The position numbers were made by a program, and so were the translations under genes. This document shows, in pieces, positions 28,767 to 33,751 of a stretch of DNA of 33,751 bases. A model generated the notes under the pieces. The model was not told the DNA's origin. It searched no databases and saw only the letters and a list, made by a program, of their open reading frames with translations. The stretch's first letter is position 1; the number at the start of each line of letters is the position of its first letter. Source of the DNA: UBA5738 sp964470995 (GTDB taxonomy: Bacteria > Patescibacteriota > Minisyncoccia > Minisyncoccales > UBA5738); NCBI GenBank assembly GCA_964470995.1, contig CAYYEP010000013.1, positions 1-33,751 on the forward strand, written 5' to 3'.

Positions 28767-30668
28767 TTATTTCTCCTTGAATTCCCCCTCCTGCGGCCCC
28801 TGATCTTGCTGGCCGGATGGTCCTTGAGTATCCTGGCCCGCAGCACCTCCTTGCGGCTGGCCGCCTTGCTGATACATTTTGGCGCCGATACCCGAAAGCA
28901 TCTGGGACAAGGAATCTGTTTTTTGTTTTATGTCTTCTATGCTATCGGTATCTTTCACTTTTTTCAAGTCTTCAATCTTGGAAGTGATCTGTTCCTTATC
29001 CGCGGCCTGGAGTTTGCCGCCCGCATCGCGCATCATCTTTTCGGATGTATAAATAAGATTATCGGCGGTATTGCGCGCGGTGATTATATCTTGCTTCTTG
29101 CGATCGATCTCGGCATTGGCTTCAGCTTCGCGTTTCATCCGCTCCACCTCGTCCTTGGAAATACCGGTTGAACCTTCGATACGGATTGACTGCGATTTGC
29201 CGGTAGCCTTATCTTTGGCGGTAACGCTCAATATGCCATTGGCATCGATATCGAAAATTACTTCAACCTGCGGTATCCCGCGAGGCGCGGGCATTATGCC
29301 GTCAAGGATGAATTTTCCCAGCGATTTGTTGTCGGCGCTCATCGGACGCTCGCCTTGAAGAACATGTATCTCCACCGAAGTCTGGTTATCGCTGGCGGTC
29401 GAAAAAACCTGCGATTTGGCCGCGGGCACGGTGGTGTTTTTGGATATCAAAACGGTATTCACCCCGCCCATAGTTTCAATGCCCAGAGAAAGCGGAGTAA
29501 CGTCGAGTAAAAGAACGTCTTTGACATCGCCAGCTAAAATTCCCGCCTCCACTGCCGCGCCCACCGCCACCACCTCGTCGGGGTTGATAGACTTGTTAGG
29601 TTCCTTGCCAAAAAGTTTTTTCACCTCCTCCTGAATGAACGGCATACGCGTCTGGCCGCCCACCAGCACAACTTCTTCAACGTCGGCAGCAGCCATCTTG
29701 GCATCGGAAAGCACCTGCTTCACCAAAGTTATCGATTTTTCAATCAGATCGCGCACCAAATCTTCCAGCTTGGCCCGGCTTAATTTGTAATATAAATGCT
29801 TGGGACCGTTGGCATCGCTGGTGATGAACGGCAGATTTATCTCTGTTTCAAAAGCCGTAGAAAGCTCCATTTTTGCCTTCTCGCCCGCCTCTTTCAAACG
29901 CTGGAGTGCCAGCTCATCTTTCGACAAATCGATGCCGTTGTCTTTCTTAAACTCATCGACCAGCCAGTTGATAATGCGCTGATCGACATCATCGCCGCCC
30001 AGATGCGTATCGCCGCCGGTAGCTTTCACCTCCACGGTGTCCTCCGAAATATCAAGGATGGAAATATCGAAAGTACCGCCGCCAAAATCGTAAACCAGCA
30101 CTTGTTCGTTTTTTTTCTTGGTCAAACCGTAGGCAAGTGCCGCCGCGGTCGGCTCGTTGATAATGCGTTTGACGTTAAAACCCGCGATCTCTCCCGCAAG
30201 CTTGGTCGCCTTGCGCTGGCCGTCGTCAAAATAAGCCGGGACGGTAATAATCGCGTCGGTTACAGGCTCGCCCAGCTTTGCCTCGACATCGGCTTTCAAT
30301 TTTTGTAAAACCATAGCCGATATTTCAGGCGCGGCATACCATTTATCTCCCATTTTCACTTCCACCCCTCCATCTTCAGCCCGTTCGCGAATCTCGTAAG
30401 GCAGAAGCTTTTTGTCGCGCTGGACTTCCGGATCGTTAAACCGCCGGCCAATAAAACGTTTCACGGAATATAAAGTATTCCTGGGGTTGGTAATTTGCTG
30501 GCGCTTAGCCAAAACTCCCACCAAACGTTCGCCGGTCTTGGTTGCCGCAACCACCGAAGGGGTAAGCTTGGAACCTTCGCGGTTTTCCAGGATTTTGGGT
30601 TCGCCGTTGATAACCGCGGCAACTTCCGACATGGTAGTGCCTAAATCTATTCCTACTGTTCTTGCCAT
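28767..30668 (-). CDS. dnaK: Chaperone DnaK (Hsp70)
   Basis: ATP-driven folding chaperone, 633 residues, full length. N-terminal ATPase: GIDLGTTMSEVAAV phosphate loop (Met where Asn is usual), KRFIGRRF, TVPAYFDDGQRKATKLAGEI, NEPTAAALAYG, VYDFGGGTFDISIL, and VLVGGQTRMPFIQ. Linker/substrate domain starts DVLLLDVTPLSLGIETMGGV, followed by the beta sandwich and a helical lid. The C-terminus is Gln/Gly-rich (QQGGQPQGGAAGQ). Upstream 30669-30852 has a hairpin but no CIRCE; expression may come from the hrcA promoter or a weak local one. Confidence 0.98.
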   Translation of the reverse strand: MARTVGIDLGTTMSEVAAVINGEPKILENREGSKLTPSVVAATKTGERLVGVLAKRQQITNPRNTLYSVKRFIGRRFNDPEVQRDKKLLPYEIRERAEDGGVEVKMGDKWYAAPEISAMVLQKLKADVEAKLGEPVTDAIITVPAYFDDGQRKATKLAGEIAGFNVKRIINEPTAAALAYGLTKKKNEQVLVYDFGGGTFDISILDISEDTVEVKATGGDTHLGGDDVDQRIINWLVDEFKKDNGIDLSKDELALQRLKEAGEKAKMELSTAFETEINLPFITSDANGPKHLYYKLSRAKLEDLVRDLIEKSITLVKQVLSDAKMAAADVEEVVLVGGQTRMPFIQEEVKKLFGKEPNKSINPDEVVAVGAAVEAGILAGDVKDVLLLDVTPLSLGIETMGGVNTVLISKNTTVPAAKSQVFSTASDNQTSVEIHVLQGERPMSADNKSLGKFILDGIMPAPRGIPQVEVIFDIDANGILSVTAKDKATGKSQSIRIEGSTGISKDEVERMKREAEANAEIDRKKQDIITARNTADNLIYTSEKMMRDAGGKLQAADKEQITSKIEDLKKVKDTDSIEDIKQKTDSLSQMLSGIGAKMYQQGGQPQGGAAGQDTQGPSGQQDQGPQEGEFKEK

Positions 30669-30799
30669 AAGATTTTATTTATTAATAATTTTTTATTACC
30701 ACTCATATTTCGCGATAACCGCGCATTTTTTTCTTCATCAAATCCCAAGCTCCAAACCTCTTTGTAATTTGATGCTTGATGCTTAAAATTTCATTGTTG

Positions 30800-30819
30800 C
30801 GGGCGGGTTTCCCCGCCCG
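30800..30819. terminator. GC-rich hairpin between hsp20 and dnaK
   Basis: CGGGCGGG-TTTC-CCCGCCCG, a perfect 8 bp stem 34 bases after the hsp20 stop on the minus strand. No T run on that strand (GCAACAATG follows), so it may be an attenuator or RNA stability element more than a full terminator. Confidence 0.5.
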
Positions 30820-30852
30820 TTTTCCAAAACAGGTTTTGGCTTCGATTACGGC

Positions 30853-31296
30853 TTACTTCGATTTAATCTCCAGCTTTTTAGTTTTTTCTTCTTCTATCCG
30901 GGGCTGGGCCTTCGGAATCCTGACTTTCAACATTCCATTCTCGAATTCAGCTTCGGCCTTGTCGGCGATAACCTCCACCGGAAAAGGCACAATGCGCTTC
31001 ATATAACCATGGCTGGTCTCCTTGCGCCAATACCCTTTCTTTTCGTCTTTTTCTTCCTTTTCTTCTTCCGATTTTGCTTCGATCACAAGCGCGTTGTCTT
31101 TTATCTGGGCGCTTATTTGGCCGGGTTTGAATCCCGGCAGTTCGGCTTGGACAACCATGTTGCCGTCTTTTTCATAAACATCTACTTTTGGCGCGGCCGG
31201 CATTTTCATTAGTTTAAACGCCGGCCAATCGGCCAAATCCTCGTCTTCGAACCAGCGGTCTATATCCCACCCGCCCCGATAAGGTATCAATGCCAT
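30853..31296 (-). CDS. Small heat-shock protein Hsp20
   Basis: ATP-independent holdase of the alpha-crystallin family. 147 residues from ATG 31296 (MALIPYRGGWDIDRWFEDED); an ATG at 31353 would add 19 basic residues. Alpha-crystallin domain at about 48-140: PKVDVYEKDGNMVVQAELPG, then GYMKRIVPFPVEV, and the closing AEFENGMLKVRIPK. A charged KSEEEKEEKDEKK insertion lies between strands. A short basic tail follows, with no clear IxI motif. Lies between the DUF3467 gene and dnaK. Confidence 0.93.
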   Translation of the reverse strand: MALIPYRGGWDIDRWFEDEDLADWPAFKLMKMPAAPKVDVYEKDGNMVVQAELPGFKPGQISAQIKDNALVIEAKSEEEKEEKDEKKGYWRKETSHGYMKRIVPFPVEVIADKAEAEFENGMLKVRIPKAQPRIEEEKTKKLEIKSK

Positions 31297-31398
31297 AATT
31301 TTACGCCGGGGTTTTAACAAATGCCTTAATTGACCTGTTTTGGATTTCGACATTCGATTCGCCCCAACGTCGGTTAAGGTAATTTAACTAAACGCGCC

Positions 31399-31683
31399 TT
31401 ATTTAATAAAACCAATTTGGCCCTCGGGATTCTCCCCCTCCTTGATTTTGCCGAATTTATCCTCGTATTTTTTGACGGCATCGGTCATCGCCAAAGCAAT
31501 GCGTTTGGCATGCTCAGGCGTCACGATAACCCGGCTGGCCAGCATTCCCTGCGGCGGCGCGCTTAAGAAAAAATCCAAAATAAATTCCTCTTTCATATGT
31601 ACGATCTGCATCAGATTGGAATACGCACCCTTCAATTCCTCATCACGGACTTTAATCTGCATTTCCTTTTTTTGCGGTTCCAT
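31399..31683 (-). CDS. DUF3467 protein
   Basis: 94-residue protein. Matches the DUF3467 pattern: DEELKGAYSNLMQIVHMKEE near the N-terminus, FILDFFLSAPPQGMLASRVI, then TPEHAKRIALAMTDAVKKYE. Family function is unknown. Its place between grpE and hsp20 hints at a link to protein quality control, which is inference. Fifteen bases after grpE. Confidence 0.85.
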   Translation of the reverse strand: MEPQKKEMQIKVRDEELKGAYSNLMQIVHMKEEFILDFFLSAPPQGMLASRVIVTPEHAKRIALAMTDAVKKYEDKFGKIKEGENPEGQIGFIK

Positions 31684-31698
31684 TTTTTTATTGAATTA

Positions 31699-32187
31699 TC
31701 ATTTAATAACCTTGACCTTGGCGGGCCTTAGTAAGCGGCCGTTGATAGTGTAACCCCTTTCCACTTCTTCGGTAATCTTTCCCGATTCGCCGTCTTGGTC
31801 ATCCACGGCCTGGACAACTTCGTGCAACGCCGGGTCAAACATTTCGCCCAACGACTCGACAGCCTCCACTCCCTGGCTTTTTAAAAAATCCTCCAACTGC
31901 ACCTTTATCATCAACAATCCTTTAACATTGGGGTCTTCCTGCAACTCCTCGGGCATTTGCTTTTGCACCAGCCGCAGGTTATCCAGCATTGGCAAAAGGC
32001 TTTCCAAAAAACTTGCTTTGGCATAACTCACCAATTCCTGCCCCCGTTCATATTCTTCTTTCTTGTAATTGATGAAGTCGGCTTTAGCCCGCTTCCACCC
32101 ATTAAGATATTCCTCGCACTTTGCCTGGCATTCTTCTAATTGGCCTTCGCTTATTGGTTCTTTTTTTTCCGGCTCTTTGTTATCCAT
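31699..32187 (-). CDS. grpE: Nucleotide exchange factor GrpE
   Basis: Releases ADP from DnaK. 162 residues. A long N-terminal coiled coil (EGQLEECQAKCEEYLNGWKR, then ADFINYKKEEYERGQELVSY) and a C-terminal beta domain with the family motif FDPALHEVVQAVDDQD and YTINGRLLRPAKVKVIK. Two cysteines in the coiled coil. Second gene after hrcA. Confidence 0.97.
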   Translation of the reverse strand: MDNKEPEKKEPISEGQLEECQAKCEEYLNGWKRAKADFINYKKEEYERGQELVSYAKASFLESLLPMLDNLRLVQKQMPEELQEDPNVKGLLMIKVQLEDFLKSQGVEAVESLGEMFDPALHEVVQAVDDQDGESGKITEEVERGYTINGRLLRPAKVKVIK

Positions 32188-32292
32188 TTTTATTTATGCT
32201 CGAAGCTCCAAATCTCAAGCGCTAAGCTCCAAACAATACTTAAATATTAATAATCAATTTTCAAAAAACTACCCGGTTATCGGCACTTGAAA

Positions 32293-33006
32293 TTATAGGT
32301 TTTCAAACAGTTCCAATATTTTATTTGTCAGCGCGATATTTTTTTCGTAAGCCATGCGCTTCGGGCCCACAATCGACAGCACCACCTCCTCGTTTTCCGC
32401 CGGCTGGCACAAAAAAGTTATCGTAGAAAATTCCTCCGCCTTGGGAAACCGGTTTTCCAGGCCGATATATATATCCAAACCCGACGTACCGCTATAAGTC
32501 TTAACATTATCCTCCAGATAGCTTAAATAATCGATGAAATCGGCGACAAGCTCCCTTTCGTTAAATTCCGGGTTTTGTAAAAGGTCTTCCCATCCTTCTT
32601 TGATAAGAACGTCTTCCCGGCGCAGGTAGCCCAATACCAGCGATGACGATGCCTGGGCCAAGCTTTGAGTAAGCGAATTGGCCAGTCGGAACAAATCCTC
32701 AAACTCTTTCTCGATATCGGGTACGGCCTCCAGCTCTAAACTAACCGCGGGATGCGCCTCTTTTTGCATCAAGGAATCAACAAACAGGCGATAGCCCATA
32801 TCGGTGGGAATACGGCCGGCCGAAGTATGCGGCTGGCGCAAAAACCCCATATCCGTAAGTTTTTGCATCTCGTTTCTGATCGTGGCCGGGCAAATACCAA
32901 AATCGTAGCGCTCCTCCAGATATTGCGAAGAAACCGGCCGCGCCGATTCGATGTAATCCCGGATAACCATATCCAGTATGGTTTTTTGCCGCTGGGTCAA
33001 TTCCAT
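32293..33006 (-). CDS. hrcA: Heat-inducible transcription repressor HrcA, short form
   Basis: Binds CIRCE and represses heat-shock operons until GroEL/DnaK capacity is exceeded. 237 residues versus about 340 in Bacillus; the shortening is in the central/C-terminal regulatory part. Winged helix at about 1-75: RQKTILDMVIRDYIESARPV, then CPATIRNEMQKLTDMGFL and the wing HTSAGRIPTDMGYRLFVD. The C-terminal GAF-like part is reduced but keeps VLSIVGPKRMAYEKNIAL. First gene of its operon, under its own CIRCE. Confidence 0.95.
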   Translation of the reverse strand: MELTQRQKTILDMVIRDYIESARPVSSQYLEERYDFGICPATIRNEMQKLTDMGFLRQPHTSAGRIPTDMGYRLFVDSLMQKEAHPAVSLELEAVPDIEKEFEDLFRLANSLTQSLAQASSSLVLGYLRREDVLIKEGWEDLLQNPEFNERELVADFIDYLSYLEDNVKTYSGTSGLDIYIGLENRFPKAEEFSTITFLCQPAENEEVVLSIVGPKRMAYEKNIALTNKILELFENL

Positions 33007-33068
33007 GCTTTAGAACTTTTGCGTTTAAAACGGCACGCACCGCAAACGCAAAAACTCATCATAGCAAC

Positions 33069-33112
33069 ATTGTAACAAACCCAAATTAGCAGTCAAGCCC
33101 CGCGAGTGCTAA
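33069..33112 (-). promoter_or_regulatory. hrcA promoter with CIRCE operator
   Basis: CIRCE at 33086-33112: TTAGCAGTC-N9-GAGTGCTAA, one base off the consensus TTAGCACTC in one arm. The -35 TTGACT (33096-33091) lies inside CIRCE, the spacer is 16 bases and the -10 TACAAT is at 33074-33069. HrcA binding would block the -35, so this is classical autorepression. Confidence 0.92.
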
Positions 33113-33219
33113 CCTCTTTCCCAAATTAAAACCGCGCAACATAATTGTTGGCGGCAAAGGTCAAAAGACCCCAGGAAAACAAAACTGATTATAATTACCA
33201 TTATTATTTCGGGATTTTT

Positions 33220-33239
33220 GGGAGGCGCGCGGGCCTCCC
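33220..33239 (-). terminator. Hairpin after the small ORF
   Basis: GGGAGGC/GCCTCCC perfect 7 bp stem with a 6-base loop. On the minus strand AAAAATCCC follows, so there is no proper T run. It lies 46 bases after the 34-residue ORF and before CIRCE. It may insulate the hrcA promoter. Confidence 0.5.
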
Positions 33240-33285
33240 GATCCCGTGGAGTTGCAAAACTGTCAGCTAACAGGTCAACCCTACC

Positions 33286-33390
33286 TTAGCTGGTCGGCAG
33301 AGCAACTACCGCACTTGTTTTCCTCATCGCTATCTGTACCCACGCCCTCATGTGATCCTCAACACCGAACTGACTCATCCTTCGTTTCAT
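33286..33390 (-). CDS. Possible 34-residue small protein
   Basis: ATG 33390 preceded by GAGGAG at a usual distance, stronger than most ribosome sites in this window. Reads MKRRMSQFGVEDHMRAWVQI then AMRKTSAVVALPTS. Basic start, an amphipathic helix with HMRAWVQIAM, and a short strand end. Followed by a GC-rich hairpin. No family recognised. It may be a real small protein or a leader; placed 280 bases upstream of hrcA on the same strand. Confidence 0.45.
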   Translation of the reverse strand: MKRRMSQFGVEDHMRAWVQIAMRKTSAVVALPTS

Positions 33391-33751
33391 ATTTTCTTCT
33401 CCTCGCACTAGGCGAACACAGCGAACACATCTCTTTTTTTACGTTCTGTCGGTTCAACCCCGGAAGCCAAAACAGCCAAATATTTTCCGGAGACCGGGAA
33501 TAAGACGCATTGTCCAAACCCCGGCCTCCGGAAAACAAACCAATGTAAAAGTGCTTTATATTCTTTTACCATATCCGCATTTTTCGTGCAATAGGCCATT
33601 TATTAAAAAAGACTTGGAAAAACCAAGCCCAATCGCAAACACTCTTACGAGCCAACAACCCAGCCCCAAACGCCGTTTTCGCACGATCTCCCGACACGAG
33701 TTCCGCGCCGCCAAACCATATCATCGGGAACCTCCGACGCAACGCGGGTTT
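33391..33751. other. Region without recognised gene, with inverted repeat
   Basis: 361 bases. Contains a 16-base inverted repeat (33483-33498 with 33520-33535; one wobble) around a 21-base centre. Open frames here are short and lack ribosome sites. No tRNA fold seen. Confidence 0.55.

Noticed and set aside
29796..30308. 170-codon plus-strand frame inside dnaK
   Set aside because: Antisense shadow of dnaK.
33408..33599. 63-codon minus-strand frame
   Set aside because: Covers the inverted repeat at 33483-33535, has no ribosome site and no recognisable motif.

Overview
The window looks like chromosome of a Candidate Phyla Radiation (Patescibacteria, probably Parcubacteria-like) bacterium. The evidence is compact genes on mostly one strand, weak Shine-Dalgarno sequences, a mraZ-rsmH-ftsL-ftsI division cluster, a short HrcA, an S11 peptidase and receiver-only regulators of the kind common in these genomes, and a serine recombinase preceded by a small ORF that I associate with CPR integrated elements. 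TGA is used as a stop (for example rsmH), so this is not a UGA-recoded lineage. Species cannot be given.

Layout. (1) 1-6465 is an AT-rich accessory block. It holds a candidate structured RNA at the left edge, a coiled-coil protein, a five-gene minus operon (two tandem zinc-ribbon membrane paralogs and three unknown proteins) and an unknown plus-strand gene, driven by interleaved divergent promoters. A short operon ending in a large serine recombinase follows, and its reading frame runs into tRNA-Glu(CUC), the likely attachment site. (2) 6466-7381 holds a secreted lamin-tail-like protein that appears to start at ACG. (3) 7430-10980 is the division cluster on the minus strand, with a three-repeat MraZ operator. 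(4) 11141-13080 is pyrH-prmC-receiver, with a readable promoter and terminator. (5) 13271-17751 holds a D,D-carboxypeptidase, a frameshifted hydrolase, two receivers, a small membrane protein and a PAS/PAS histidine kinase with an unusual H-box. (6) 17841-20652 is a tight GNAT-rsgA-HAD-MliC run. (7) 20837-24157 is a looser accessory stretch: an AbrB-like protein, a Fic-fold protein lacking the catalytic His behind a near-perfect palindrome, NUDIX, a membrane protein and a GIY-YIG pseudogene. (8) 24300-27330 holds four single-gene units in the same orientation. Each has its own promoter or ribosome site and a terminator hairpin, plus a related tail that resembles a tRNA 3' end; all lie on the 3' side of tRNA-Lys(UUU). 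(9) 27411-33112 is the heat-shock locus hrcA-grpE-DUF3467-hsp20-dnaK-dnaJ, with a CIRCE operator over the hrcA -35 box.

Functionally, HrcA/CIRCE should control the GrpE-DnaK-DnaJ and Hsp20 chaperones, MraZ should repress its own division operon, and the kinase with two adjacent receivers looks like a phosphorelay without an output domain. The most unusual items are the cassette-like units beside tRNA-Lys, the ACG-start secreted protein, the His-less Fic protein with its palindrome, and the divergent switch-like promoter in the integrated element.
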